DNA of 64,000 nt. Source: 'Nostoc azollae' 0708. Its GTDB lineage: Bacteria > Cyanobacteriota > Cyanobacteriia > Cyanobacteriales > Nostocaceae. Below the pieces are notes generated by a model that was not told the DNA's origin, ran no database searches, and saw nothing but the letters and a program-made list of their open reading frames with translations. This document shows, one piece after another, positions 19,813 to 30,323 of this stretch. A program made the translations under genes and the position numbers. Position 1 is the first letter of the stretch; every line of letters begins with the position of its first letter. The stretch is taken from positions 1,659,501 to 1,723,500 of the forward strand of contig NC_014248.1 in NCBI RefSeq assembly GCF_000196515.1, read 5' to 3'.

Positions 19813-19935
19813 TTTACTTACACAACTGTCACAATCAAGTCTCTTGTAGGGTGCCTCAGATGTCGAAAATTTATTGAAATTAACCAATTTAATAAGTCTG
19901 ACGCACCCTACTAATATGTCAGTTGCGTAAGTCCT
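19813..19935. mobile_element. 123-bp MITE-like inverted-repeat element, copy 1
   Basis: Imperfect palindrome with outer arms related to AGGACTTACGCAACTGTCAC (right end agttgcgtaagtcct; left end degenerate, acttacacaactgtc) and inner arms gtagggtgcctcaga / tctgacgcaccctac enclosing a 66-bp core. A second copy of the same total and core length, in opposite orientation, is at 60469-60591. No coding capacity, so a transposase would have to act in trans. Confidence 0.7.
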
Positions 19936-19971
19936 GGTGCATTATCTTGAATCATGAATTTAACTGTGAGT

Positions 19972-19999
19972 AGAGGGAGTATACAATCAGACTCCCTCT
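19972..19999 (-). terminator. Hairpin downstream of rpmB
   Basis: Perfect 9-bp stem AGAGGGAGT / ACTCCCTCT with a 10-bp loop, starting about 15 bp after the rpmB stop. There is no strong U-tract after it, so termination is plausible but not certain. Confidence 0.5.
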
Positions 20000-20014
20000 T
20001 GAAATTAGCTGAAT

Positions 20015-20251
20015 TTAGTAATGATTCAGATTGATGCCTGCTTCTCTAGCCATTGCTTCCAAACCTTTGGTTTCCAAGGTTTTGATAGCTTTTGTGGAAA
20101 GTTTTAGTCTTACCCAGCGATTACCACCTGCCCACCAAACTCGCTTGCTTTGCAGATTAGCGTGTTGTAAACGCTTGGTGCGACGGTGGGAGTGAGAAAC
20201 AGCCATTGCATTATTGGCTTTTTTACCGGTGAGTTCACAACGACGGGACAT
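20015..20251 (-). CDS. rpmB: 50S ribosomal protein L28
   Basis: 78-residue L28, a late-assembly protein of the large ribosomal subunit. [57 protein letters not shown] are diagnostic, and the length is standard. Only one Cys (C5) remains of the Zn-ribbon seen in some L28 forms, as is normal for cyanobacteria. Monocistronic, followed by a hairpin. Confidence 0.97.
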   Translation of the reverse strand: MSRRCELTGKKANNAMAVSHSHRRTKRLQHANLQSKRVWWAGGNRWVRLKLSTKAIKTLETKGLEAMAREAGINLNHY

Positions 20252-20607
20252 TATTAGTTATCTCCAAAAGTCTATATCATACAACTTTTCCATTGTATAG
20301 GCATAAAAGCCTTGGTGATGGTCATTGGATTTTGGGTTTTGGACGTTCGGGAGCCTCGATCGAACGATTTTGGATTGATTCCACAGATAAATTTGGGGGC
20401 TTGTACTTGTACCATCAAAGAATTATTATATCGCTTGGAGTTAAACAATGTTGATCAATATTGAATATTGCCAGGTAAAAGTGCGAAATGCCGGGTAAAA
20501 GTGCGGTATGCTTCATACGTTGATTAAGCAAAGCCCAACTTTTCATGTCAATTATAGATAAACAGCGTCTAAAAAAACTGCTCATCAATCATATTACTTA
20601 GCACTGG

Positions 20608-21372
20608 ATGCTAAAATCAGTGGTTTTCATCTATATCTTATTTGGGGCATAAGTATATCTCCGTGCAGATAGCATGATTTTTCTGCCCCAACCATCCAGC
20701 TATCAAGACACTAAAGACACCCTCCAGCTGGACAACAAGGAAAATCAGCAATTTTCCGCTGTTTATTTGCAAAGTTCTACACCTAAGTACAGTCTTCCGA
20801 ATATTCACGGAAATTCGCAAGACTTGGGCGATATTCAGGAAATGTTAAAATAACTACAGAATTTCGGTTTTAGCGTTTTTGCTTACGATTATCGTGGTTA
20901 TGGTAGGAGTCAGGGAATACCTAGACAAAAGTATGCTTATGAAGATATTGATACGGCTTATAATTAGTTAATTAAAAACTTAAATATTAAACCGGACTAG
21001 ATTATAGTTTATGGGCGTTCAGTTGGGGGTGCTTCCGCAGTAGATTTAGCATCTCGAAAACCGATGGCTGGTTTAACTATTGAAAGTGCGTTTACTTCAG
21101 CTTTTGGCGTAGTTGTACCTTTTCAGATTTTACCTTTTGATAAATTTAATAACTTGGATAAGATGATCCAAAAAGTAAAATGTCCTGTTTTAGTGATACA
21201 CGGTAAATTAGATGATATTATCCCTTTTAACCATAGTGAACATTTGTTGGCGGCTATAAATTGACCTAAGCTTTCTCTGTGGGTGGAGGATGCAGATCAT
21301 AATGATCTGTCTTCTGTTGCAGGAGAAAAATATGGAAAAACTTTGCGAGAGTTTGCTGATTTAGTGTTGTAA
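20608..21372 (+). pseudogene. Alpha/beta hydrolase pseudogene (membrane-anchored type)
   Basis: One frame reads through from ATG 20608 (MLKSVVFIYILFGA, stop, VYLRADSMIFLPQPSSYQD) to TAA at 21372 with five internal stops and no frameshift. Family marks: FSVFAYDYRGYGRSQG, the nucleophile elbow IVYGRSVGGASAVDLA (GxSxG), VKCPVLVIHGKLDDIIPF with the catalytic Asp, and DADHNDL with the His. Thus all triad positions are still visible while the reading frame is riddled with point nonsense mutations. An N-terminal membrane helix is present. No promoter-side context. Confidence 0.85.
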
Positions 21373-21618
21373 AATTAGAGGATATCTGAAAAGTTGGCAT
21401 TTGAGTACAAGGATACCTGAAAAGTATGCGAAAGGTATGTATATTGTGTATACAGAAGTCCTACCTGTCTTAGTTTCAGCTTATTTAGCCACCTAAATCC
21501 CCAATAGGAGGATTGAGAAAATTCTTGTCATCCCAGAATTGACGGGTTCGGAAGTGGTTCGGTTTAGATAGCGTTGGTTTTTGTCAACCCAACCTACATC
21601 TATAGCTTAGTGTATTTT

Positions 21619-22332
21619 TTAAAAAATCATTACAGTCCCAAATTCATCCATCATTTCTTCTCTGATGGAGCGCAACCTGGGTGGACCTGAGAGAAAGTCC
21701 TTGATGGTAATTTTTTGTTCTATGAAATCCTTGATAAAATCATGAATATCAGCAATGATATTAACCTGAGATTTTAGTTATTTCAACATTATACTAGTAT
21801 AATCAATGCCTTGTTTGGCAGCTTTGCGAGAATCAGAAACCATTGCACATTCGGAAGTATTTTTAGCTAAACGTAGTTCCTGGGTTAATTTTTTATATTG
21901 AGTTTTGAGGATTTCATTTTGTTTTTCTAGATGTATACATCTGCGAGTTACATAATCTTCACTAGTATTATCAATAGTTTCTCCTAACTGATGCTGTCGC
22001 TCGATTTCTAAAAGTCTTGCTAAATCTCCTTCTTGATAGGCCCTATTTATTTATTTCATGATTTCTGCATGAGACTTATGGGTTTCACTATCTTGTACTT
22101 TATCTGGATGAAAGACTTCTGCTAATTTCAAAAATGTCTGGCGAATTTTTCTATAATCCCCTGTTCTACTAGCAGAAGTAGATTGTATTTCCTGTTGTGA
22201 GTCCCAATATTGATGACGGTTTATATTGGTTTCATTTCCCTCTACTTCTGGCTTCTCAAATAGTTCGTCTAGTTCTGGATGTTCCTAATCATCTTCTTCA
22301 TGAGCAGATTTCGGACTAATTATTCCTGTCAT
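21619..22332 (-). pseudogene. J-domain (DnaJ-like) protein pseudogene
   Basis: From ATG 22332 one frame reads MTGIISPKSAHEEDD, stop, EHPELDELFEKPEVEG, then the J-like segment YRKIRQTFLKLAEVFHPDKV, THKSHAEIMK, stop, INRAYQEGDLARLLEIERQH, then a coiled coil (LEKQNEILKTQYKKLTQEL), another stop, and ends at 21619. The HPD signature that stimulates Hsp70 ATPase is intact (FHPDKV). Three in-frame stops inactivate it. It lies 23 bp downstream of the 98-codon ORF, so they were probably co-transcribed. Confidence 0.75.
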
Positions 22333-22355
22333 TTGTAGGGTCAAGTAAAGTGATT

Positions 22356-22652
22356 CTATACTTTTTTTGTTTGTTTGCGAAATTTCGTAGTAGTGAGAAT
22401 TTCATTGAAAACAGCATGATTTTCTTGATCTAGGTCTGCAATTTTCTTAAAACTGGGAGTGGCTTTCTGAAATATTCCTGTAGCTAACGAACGCATTTGT
22501 TCGACGAATTCATTTAACTCTGTTCGCTTTCTCTTAGTTTGTTTGATGAGTGAGTGGTGTTCTTTTTCTAGGGACGATAATATATGCATTTCAGAAAGTG
22601 CTAGTGTTGTGCTTGAGGATGTTGGTAATGCAGACTTGATTTTTTTAGGCAT
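22356..22652 (-). CDS. Hypothetical 98-residue protein
   Basis: No family recognised. Basic, helix-rich sequence: SEMHILSSLEKEHHSLIKQT, KRKRTELNEFVEQMRSLATG, FKKIADLDQENHAVFNEILT, ending KQTKKV. It is immediately upstream (23 bp) of the J-domain pseudogene on the same strand. Whether it is still made, or is an orphan left by decay of its partner, cannot be told. Confidence 0.5.
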   Translation of the reverse strand: MPKKIKSALPTSSSTTLALSEMHILSSLEKEHHSLIKQTKRKRTELNEFVEQMRSLATGIFQKATPSFKKIADLDQENHAVFNEILTTTKFRKQTKKV

Positions 22653-22943
22653 GACAAAGGTCAGTAAGTTTAAGGTTTACAAGATATTAGTAAGTAGACA
22701 GGTGTAATTATTATGATTTAGTAAATTTATATTTTTACTTTACTATTCTTTGAGTAGGTATTTATGTTAAATAACTTTAATCTATCTAATGGTCTATTTC
22801 ATATCTTGGAGTGTAATAATTCAGGACTCAGGAGTCAGGAGTCAGAATGTTTGAGAAATTCGTTAATTATCAAATAGGTATTTTTGCCGTTAGGCTGAAT
22901 AGGATTTATGCACCCTACAAGAGACTATTTCATATCTTGGAGT

Positions 22944-23067
<124 letters not shown>

Positions 23068-23186
23068 AATGTTCGAGAAATTGATTAATTTGTGGATGGG
23101 CATTGCCCACCCTACTTTATTGAGAATTGTGCAAGATTTAAGTATTCGATGAATTAGATAGTATTGCTCAATTGTACTTCTGATAT

Positions 23187-24477
23187 CTAAGTACCGTGGA
23201 AACCATAGGGTACTCTTTCGGGAATAATTACTCGTCCAATAGCTTCACTAGTAACATCTTGAGCATTTATAACTACTAATTCAGAAGTTTCTAAGTTTTG
23301 ATTATAAACAAAGGTGATCAGCCAGCCATCATCTTCTGTTGTTGCACCAAAACGAGGCCCAAACACGGCTTCACCTCCGTAACGCCGTTGTTGAAATTCA
23401 TGGGTTTGGGATTTGCCACTGATCAAGTTATACTTAATTATGCTGTCAAATAATGGCAGAGAATCTTTGGCCATTTTAGCTGCGCAGGCGTATTGGGTTT
23501 TTCTTCCCAGCAGGTTTTCTTTAATACGGGGAAATTCCCCTGGTACCTCGTCTAACATTTCTTGTGTTACTGTACCTGTGCTGAGGTTAAATCGCCAAAG
23601 ATGTAATAGGGGAATATCTACTGTGGGCTCTGTTGATGACCCACTCTTTAATACGCTAGTGGAACCCATCTGACAAGCAATAAGTATTACTTCTTCTCCT
23701 TATTCGTAGGCGTTAAGGGTGTGGAAGACTTAGCAGCAAGGACTTTCAAAGGAACGGATATTGCTGTTTTCTCCATGACGTGGGATAATACCAAAACGAC
23801 TGGGGCGATCATTCTCAAACATCATCATCGGTTCTTCCCGTTACATCTTTTCTGGGCTGAATGTCAGGGGTAAATCCATGAAAATGGTGTAATTCTCAGT
23901 AATGGCAAAATCATGCATCATTACAGCCATTGGTATTTCAATAGGTACGGTTCGCAATAATTCACCTTGGGGGAAAACTATACCATATTCTAGGTACGGT
24001 GGTGCAAAAAAGTAGCCAAAGAACATCATTTCCCCGGTAATAGGATGGGCAGTAAAACGGGAAGTCAGTTTGTTGTTAAAGCTGTATTCACCAATAGTTT
24101 CTAATTCAGGAAGTCTTAATATTGTGGGGCGCTCCTCCTTCCCACAGTTCTAAAAATTGTCCGGCGTGCCATACTAAGGCAGTATTGGCGGTGTTTTTCC
24201 CTGATCCGTATGGGTTGTCAGTGTGAGGTAGTTATAAAATTCCACTCCAAACAGCTTTCCCTCTTTCGTATTCAATATTCCAGCCTCTAGTGCGGACATA
24301 ACGGTTGCGATAGGTGGCTTGACCGTTGTTAATTTCAACGCCATGTAACATTCCATCACCATCAAAGCAGTGATACTGAGCAATGGGTGAATGTTGGGGG
24401 TTCGTTCCATTGCGGACAAACATCCTAGAAAGGTCGGGGGGTAGTTCACCGATGACTTTGAGGGCTCCTGTAGTCAT
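23187..24477 (-). pseudogene. Carotenoid oxygenase (RPE65/CCD family) pseudogene
   Basis: Pieces in different frames reconstruct a retinal pigment epithelial/carotenoid cleavage dioxygenase: GELPPDLSRMFVRNGTNPQH, YHCFDGDGMLHGVEINNGQA, TYRNRYVRTRGWNIEYERGK (24232-24477); AVMMHDFAITENYTIFMDLP (about 23.9 kb, with one iron-ligand His); FVYNQNLETSELVVINAQDV and the C-terminal PYGFHGT with the last ligand His (23187-23669). At least three frameshifts and an in-frame stop break it. Active homologues use non-haem Fe(II) to cleave apocarotenoids or related alkenes; the former substrate cannot be inferred. Confidence 0.88.
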
Positions 24478-24627
24478 TTATTGGCAAACAGGGGAAAAGT
24501 TGCCATCAAGATATGGATTTACTGTGGTTTTTATCATTGTTATTGTTGAGTTTTATGATGGTACTTTCTTTAATTAATATAGCCATACCAGATTCTCTAC
24601 CTAGATCCCCGAATAGGAAAATAGAAA

Positions 24628-25263
24628 ATGAGGTTAACTCTTTACCTACTCCGTCATGGAGAAACAGAATGCAGTCGTAATCATGCCTTTTGCGGTGCCG
24701 ACTCAGAATTGACTCCTGAAGGTGTAGAAATGGTAAATGCTTTTGCTGCTGCATACAGTTCTACCTCTTGGTAAGCAATTTTTTCTAGTCCTATGCGACG
24801 AACTATGGAAACAGCAAAACACATATCTAAGGCTATAGGAATACAACCAGAATTGTTAGATGGTTGAAGGGAAATTAACTATGGTCAATGGGAAGGAAAA
24901 ACTCGAGAAGTGATTAGCCGTCAATATCATGATGATTATATCTGGTGGTCAGCCGACCCTGCTTGGTATGCGCCCAATGGCGGAGAATTAGCAGTAACAA
25001 TTGCTTCTCTAGCTATGCAGGTAATTGAAGAAATTAAGTATCTTCATAGCAGCCGTAATGTTTTAGTTGTAAGCCATACAGCAACTATTAGAATGATTCT
25101 CTGTAGTTTGCTAGGAATTGATATGGGACGTTTTCCTTATCTTTGGGAGTGTCCAGTTGGTTCTGTAAGTATTATTGAATTTACTGAACATGGTCCCATA
25201 TTGCAAACTTTAGCAGATCGGACTTATTTAAATGTGAGATTGCGAAATTTACCAGGAACTTAA
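24628..25263 (+). pseudogene. Histidine phosphatase (phosphoglycerate-mutase-like) pseudogene
   Basis: A single frame from ATG 24628 reads MRLTLYLLRHGETECSRNHA with the catalytic RHG motif, then SELTPEGVEMVNAFAAAYSS, TAA after SSTSW, IFSSPMRRTMETAKHIS, TGA after LLDG, and INYGQWEGKTREVIS through VLVVSHTATIRMILCSLLG (second catalytic His) to TAA 25263. Two point nonsense codons are the only visible lesions. The family dephosphorylates small phosphometabolites (for example CobC or PGM types); the substrate is not evident. It is divergent from the carotenoid oxygenase remnant. Confidence 0.87.
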
Positions 25264-25449
25264 GTTTAGTAATCAGTTATGAACAATAAGCTGGATTTTT
25301 TAGAGAAGTAAGTGGGTTATGTGAAGTTTTTGAATGATGAATTCCCAATTTCGTGTTGGGTGATTGCTGATCTTATTTTGAAGAACATAAGAAAATATAT
25401 TCAGTAATAGATTAAACTAAATAATGAGAATTTATCCGAATTGTAAAAT

Positions 25450-26424
25450 ATGAAGGTGGAGTCCAAGGTGAGTAGTAGTGATAATTATAGCTTCTCGTTT
25501 TCAGGAGAAGTAACAATTCCCCAAGCTCCTCCTGAGTTTAAATCTGGTTTTATCGGCATTATTGGTCGTCCCAATGTAGGTAAATCCACTCTGATGAATC
25601 AATTAGTAGGACAAAAAATTGCTATTACATCACCTATAGCTCAAACTACTAGAAATCGGTTACGGGGTATTTTAACTACAGATAAAGCTCAGTTAATTTT
25701 TGTTGATACACCAGGAATTCATCAACCTCATCATCAATTAGGAGAAGTCCTGGTAAAAAATGCCAAAATCGCAATTGAGTCGGTAGATGTTGTATTATTT
25801 GTAGTTGATGGAACAGCGGCTTGTGGTGGAGGTGATCGCTTTATTACTGAGTTACTCAGTCGTAGTCAAACAGCAGTAATATTGGGGATTAACAAAATTG
25901 ACGAACAACCAGCAGATGCTGAGAAACTGGATGATAGTTATATTCAGTTGGCGAAGGAACATCAATGGGAAACTATCAAATTTTCTGCTAAGACTGCTTT
26001 AGGATTAGTGGAAGCGCAAGAATTATTAATTGAACATTTAGAACCTGGGCCTTTCTATTATCCACCAGATCTAGTTACAGACCAGCCAGAACAGTTTATT
26101 ATGGGGGAATTAATTCGGGAACAGATTTTATTGTTAACCCGTGAAGAAGTACCTCATTCAGTGGCGATCGCAATTGATTTAGTAGAAGAAACCCCAAGCA
26201 TTACCCGTGTACTCGCAACTATCCACGTCGAGAGAGACTCCCAAAAGGGGATTTTGATTGGTAAAGGTGGGACAATGCTGAAAGCTATTGGTAGTAAAGC
26301 TCGTGAACAAATACAAAAACTGATTGCTGGTAAAGTTTACCTAGAATTATTTGTGAAAGTGCAACCCAAATGGCGACATTCACGAGTGAGGTTAGCAGAA
26401 TTAGGGTATCGAGTAGAAGAATAA
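25450..26424 (+). CDS. era: GTPase Era
   Basis: 324-residue Ras-like GTPase that binds 16S rRNA during 30S maturation. A short cyanobacterial N-extension (residues 1-30) precedes the G domain: G1 GRPNVGKSTLMNQLVG, G2 in PIAQTTRNRLRGIL, G3 DTPGIHQPHH, G4 INKID. The KH RNA-binding domain lies at about 230-310 with ILIGKGGTMLKAIGSKAREQ. All motifs intact. ATG 25450 is used; an internal start is less likely since the extension is common in relatives. Confidence 0.96.
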   Translation: MKVESKVSSSDNYSFSFSGEVTIPQAPPEFKSGFIGIIGRPNVGKSTLMNQLVGQKIAITSPIAQTTRNRLRGILTTDKAQLIFVDTPGIHQPHHQLGEVLVKNAKIAIESVDVVLFVVDGTAACGGGDRFITELLSRSQTAVILGINKIDEQPADAEKLDDSYIQLAKEHQWETIKFSAKTALGLVEAQELLIEHLEPGPFYYPPDLVTDQPEQFIMGELIREQILLLTREEVPHSVAIAIDLVEETPSITRVLATIHVERDSQKGILIGKGGTMLKAIGSKAREQIQKLIAGKVYLELFVKVQPKWRHSRVRLAELGYRVEE

Positions 26425-26435
26425 ATAATTACAAA

Positions 26436-27032
26436 TTAATGGTGATTGACTTTTTCTAATAACCACAGAGAAGCCACAGTACTCAAAAAGTGAGCTGCAA
26501 TACTATTAATATTTGCAACTTCCACAAATACATCCATAGCACGAATAATCCTATAAGGGTCAGTAATTGCCACTCCTGGGGGTTGGGAGACAGATTTGGC
26601 TACTAACACACCTACCGTCGCACCTGCACCCAAGATGCTGATTAAAATCCCCACTAAACTCACCATTATTCCCAGTCGCATAGCTCTAACGGTTTCTGCC
26701 TTACTGGGATGTAAAGTTATATTGGGGTTTGCTAGGCGTTTACCGAGGCGTGTGTAACGAAAATTCCAATAAACACTAAATAACAGCACTACAATTCCGC
26801 ACACACCCCAAAATATGCCAACTCCTAGACCTGTATTTTGTTGTTGAGCAAAATCACGACCAGTAGCAGCAAACAACAACGCCAAGCCGCTGACTATTAA
26901 TAGTACCAATTGCACCCATACAGTTATCCAGCCAGTAAAACTAATAGTTTTAGCGATATCTTGTAGCTTGGGTGCAAGCGATGGCTGATCATGGTGATGC
27001 GATGGCACTTCCGATTCAGTGTGCATATTCAT
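26436..27032 (-). CDS. DUF3611 family membrane protein
   Basis: 198-residue integral membrane protein of a family found in cyanobacteria and plastids, function unknown. His-rich N-terminus (SEVPSHHHDQPS) then four hydrophobic spans: about 32-58 (ITVWVQLVLLIVSGLALLFA), 72-92, 118-143 (MRLGIMVSLVGILISILGAG) and near 175-195. The motif YTRLGKRLANPN and the closing FLSTVASLWLLEKV match the family. Convergent with era; stops are only 11 bp apart. Confidence 0.9.
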   Translation of the reverse strand: MNMHTESEVPSHHHDQPSLAPKLQDIAKTISFTGWITVWVQLVLLIVSGLALLFAATGRDFAQQQNTGLGVGIFWGVCGIVVLLFSVYWNFRYTRLGKRLANPNITLHPSKAETVRAMRLGIMVSLVGILISILGAGATVGVLVAKSVSQPPGVAITDPYRIIRAMDVFVEVANINSIAAHFLSTVASLWLLEKVNHH

Positions 27033-27270
27033 GACTGATTACTTGTTATATCCCCCTCTTGCAAACCTTAGTTCCATCAAGTGACTATATACACCCACCT
27101 CCAGACATAATTACCACCAAATATTAAGGCATAAGATAGAACTTGGAAATAGGAAAAGAATAATAACCTCTTCCCACGCTTCAATTACTAATACATACAA
27201 TTAACACGTTGTTTACTGATAGAATTACTGTGTTCTTCTTCAAGAAGGTCAGCACCAAGGATAGGAAACT

Positions 27271-27744
27271 ATGATTAAATCTTGGATGGTAATTGGAAGT
27301 GTGGCTTCCTTAGTAGCCTTTGCAAGTACCCGGATTACACCTAGCGATCGCCAGTGGTTCAGGCACTTACAAAGACCCAGATGGCTGACTTTTGAAGGCG
27401 CAATTCCGTTAATCTGGACAGTAATCTTTATTTGTGGCGCTTGGTCAGCTTATATGATCTGGGAACACAATCCTGGTAGTGATACAACCTGGTTAATGAT
27501 GGGTTTATACCTGCTGCTAGAAATATTTACCATTGCTTACACACCCGTCATGTTTAGGTTACGTAGTCTCAAAGTAGGTACAATTCTTGGTGGTACAGGT
27601 TTTATCATCTGTCTTTTAGTCACTTTCGCAGTTTTATCTGTTTCTATTTGGGCAGCATTATTGCTAGTTCCTTATTTATTGTGGAGTCTCATTGGCACAT
27701 ATACAACTTGGGAAATGATTCACATCAATCGGCAAAATGTTTGA
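27271..27744 (+). CDS. TspO/MBR family tryptophan-rich sensory protein
   Basis: 157 residues with five hydrophobic segments, as in TspO translocator proteins that bind porphyrins and other tetrapyrroles in membranes. The diagnostic block RHLQRPRWLTFEGAIPLIWT is at residues 33-52, with further Trp-rich helices (IFICGAWSAYMIWEH, WAALLLVPYLLWSLIGTYTT). Complete by length. Divergent from DUF3611; monocistronic. Confidence 0.85.
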   Translation: MIKSWMVIGSVASLVAFASTRITPSDRQWFRHLQRPRWLTFEGAIPLIWTVIFICGAWSAYMIWEHNPGSDTTWLMMGLYLLLEIFTIAYTPVMFRLRSLKVGTILGGTGFIICLLVTFAVLSVSIWAALLLVPYLLWSLIGTYTTWEMIHINRQNV

Positions 27745-28941
27745 CTGAATAATTACATGATTTCTGGTTTTATGAAGTACGTGCTTATTTTGAAAAAGAA
27801 ACAGATCCTGTGAACATTTAGATCAGGATTCAATTTGAGAGTCGAGGAATACTGTTAATTCGAGATATTGAACTATTACAAGCTCCTGTAAAAATCAAAT
27901 AAGAATTACAGCAGATTGCAGATCAATGATTTACAGAATCTAATTTGAAACCTAGACAGCAAGAGCATTTTAAGCTGTTAAGCAGCTAAATTTAATATTT
28001 AGTAGCCTAGAGTCCTTGTAGCACGCCTTTTGGGGAGAAAAGTAAATGCGTAACAGCTTACTACTGACTCCTCATTCCTGCTGTAAGTCGCTATTTTTAC
28101 TGGTAAAGGATATTAATAGGAAATATTAAGGAATAAATGAATCAAGGTCTACCTAAGTTCGCAAAAATAAAATAGGATTCCATCATATCCGTGAAGACAG
28201 GAAAGAGGGGCTAGGAAATATATCTGTTCATATCATATAAGTAGATGGGCGGAAAAATTTATAACTATGTATGTCATGGTGAATGCAGCAAAGCTGAATC
28301 GAGCAATCCCAAGGGTTTCAAGTAATTTACATCTTGTTACATGGTTATGTTGATTTGTATCTAGCTAATTACCATTTAGAAATGCAATAATTGATATTGA
28401 GTTTTGATCAGCTAATTTTACAGTCGATTAGTTTATTCTTATCAGATGCTGCCTTGCTACCAGTGAGTAAGGATTCAGGTTGGCCTATGTAACTTATATA
28501 ACATTCTTGTCTATATTCTTCAGTTCTAAAATTGACTGTGCAAATGGCTAAATATTTGTCAAACCTGATTTTTGTTTAATCTCAGCTACATTTTAATTTG
28601 CACAGCTACAGTCTGTAGCACCGAGTACTTTTCTCACCAAGCTTTTGGGATTGATATATGGGATCGCAATATTCGATATCAGTAATTAATAAGTTAAGGT
28701 AATACCATTTTTATTATTTCTTTGTTATTTTGTATATAACGGGACAGTTCTTCAACATCCGGTGAGTTTAAATAGCAATTAGTTGAAGGATATCTCTGCT
28801 GATTCCATGTAAGATATCTAAGTCAGAATTGTCTTCACTATAATTACCAAGACAACGCAGATTTATGCAATAAATTGCATGGACAACAGTTAAATAAATT
28901 TGCAAAATTTCATCCATCTAAAGACAACAGGATTTAGAACT
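27745..28941. other. Intergenic stretch with a short unrecognised coding remnant
   Basis: At about 27775-27990 the plus strand reads YEVRAYFEKETDPVN, stop, IQFESRGILLIRDIELLQAP, VKIK, stop, then FTESNLKPRQQEHFKLLSS, which looks like a decayed protein tail of unknown family. The remaining 900 bp show no gene, RNA or strong repeat. Confidence 0.4.
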
Positions 28942-29280
28942 ATGATCACCACAAATAGTCAACCTATTATTCTCCCTACTTTAATTAGCCCCATTGGAGA
29001 ACATCATCAGACAAGTAATCAATCTGATTTACTACAACCACTCCGTCAATGGTTAGATGAAATTGAAATTCACAACCGTAAACTCGCTAAATTTATAGCT
29101 AAACTGATTCCTGCTCAATGTCCCTTTGAACGTGATATAATGTTCTTAGGTCGGAAAGTAGCTCACATTCCTCCAATGTGTAAGCTCAATCCACTGTATG
29201 ATCAACTAGTTGGCTTGCGTTTTCGGGCATTGTGTTATTTAGTAGATCAATGTGGAGAGGATATCCAATCCTACTGCTAA
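28942..29280 (+). CDS. Mo-dependent nitrogenase C-terminal domain protein
   Basis: 112 residues from ATG 28942 (a TTG at 28900 would add 14 residues that look non-native). The whole protein matches the small cyanobacterial family annotated as Mo-dependent nitrogenase C-terminal (Mo-nitro_C): LLQPLRQWLDEIEIHNRKLA, FIAKLIPAQCPFERDIMF, AHIPPMCKLNPLYDQLVGLR, FRALCYLVDQCGEDIQSYC. Four Cys at similar spacing (CPF, MCKL, LCYL, DQCGED) and a terminal Cys suggest a metal or redox role. Despite the name it is a stand-alone protein. It is 21 bp upstream of a cupin gene on the same strand. Confidence 0.8.
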   Translation: MITTNSQPIILPTLISPIGEHHQTSNQSDLLQPLRQWLDEIEIHNRKLAKFIAKLIPAQCPFERDIMFLGRKVAHIPPMCKLNPLYDQLVGLRFRALCYLVDQCGEDIQSYC

Positions 29281-29301
29281 AAGCAACTAGATTCAATACA
29301 G

Positions 29302-29574
29302 ATGGAAATTAAGATAGAGCATCAACCCACTCAAGAGAGCCTCAAGCAATTAGGCGTATACAAATGGGCAATTTGGCAAAAAGAAGTTTCTAAATTCCCG
29401 TGGACTTATGATTCTCAAGAAACTTGCTACTTTTTAGAAGGTAATGTAATTGTGACTCCTGATGGCGGACAACCAGTGCAAATCGGTAAAGGTGATTTAG
29501 TGACTTTTGGGGCTGGCATGTGTTGTACATGGGAAATTACCCAAGACGTAAAAAAACATTATTGCTTTGATTAA
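29302..29574 (+). CDS. Small cupin-domain protein
   Basis: 90-residue single cupin barrel of the (S)-ureidoglycine aminohydrolase-like DUF861 type. Family pattern: WAIWQKEVSKFPWTYDSQET, CYFLEGNVIVTPDGGQPVQI, GKGDLVTFGAGMCCTWEI. The usual metal-binding His of cupin motif 1 is replaced by the ETCYFLEG form typical of this subfamily. It follows the Mo-nitro_C gene by 21 bp and is probably co-transcribed. Substrate unknown. Confidence 0.88.
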   Translation: MEIKIEHQPTQESLKQLGVYKWAIWQKEVSKFPWTYDSQETCYFLEGNVIVTPDGGQPVQIGKGDLVTFGAGMCCTWEITQDVKKHYCFD

Positions 29575-30323
29575 TTCACCACCAAGACTGAAATTTATTA
29601 TCTTTTTCTCCTGGTAGAGTTGACAATACAGAAAACAAACATCCCATCATTAACTTGGACTAGGTCTTGTTTGGAGATTCGCAACAAGTATCATCAGCTG
29701 AACTTGCAGTATCGCTAAAATCTTAATACTCTCAAGAAACACATTTTATAACCCTTGCCAAGCAAGTATTTAAGGTTTTTAATATGAACGAACGTGTTTC
29801 TTTCATTTATTGCTGGAGTGTAAACCGCGCTCGTGGGAGGCTCACATCTTGCACCAATTTCTATTGGTGCAAATTTAATTACACCGTATAATTCTAAAAC
29901 CCTTAATTTACCGCTTAAGACCAATAAAAATTAAGGTAGTCTTATGGCGTATCTTTTTAGGTTACCTGAGTTTGTACAGAGAGGTGCAAGATATCAGTAG
30001 AGCTGTATAGTTCAAAACTTGTTGTCACTCCATCCCTATAAATTAAAAATTAAAAATTAAAAATTAAAAATTTATGTAAGAATTCAGGAGTCAGGAGTTA
30101 TGAGTCAGGAGTTATGAGTCAGAATGTTTGAGAAATTGCTTAATGATCAAATAGGTATTTTTGGCGTTTAGTATGAAAAAGCTGACTGCTGATGGCTGTT
30201 AGCGTAGCGTGCCGTTAGGCATTAGCTGAATGCTTACAAATTTATAACGCCAGATAGATTTATTATAGTATTCATAAATCGTTCAGAATTTATATATAAT
30301 TTGGGTTTTAAGATTTACATAAA
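29575..30323. other. Intergenic region with two heptamer runs
   Basis: Holds an AAATTAA heptamer run (30039-30071, about four units) and a GGAGTTA/TGAGTCA run (about 30084-30121) followed by GTCAGAATGTTTGAGAAATT and TGATCAAATAGGTATTTTTG (30120-30163), a block duplicated from about 22842-22886. No gene recognised. Confidence 0.6.

Noticed and set aside
29715-29924. 69-codon minus-strand ORF after the cupin gene
   Set aside because: No recognisable motif, composition or ribosome-binding site; likely chance ORF.
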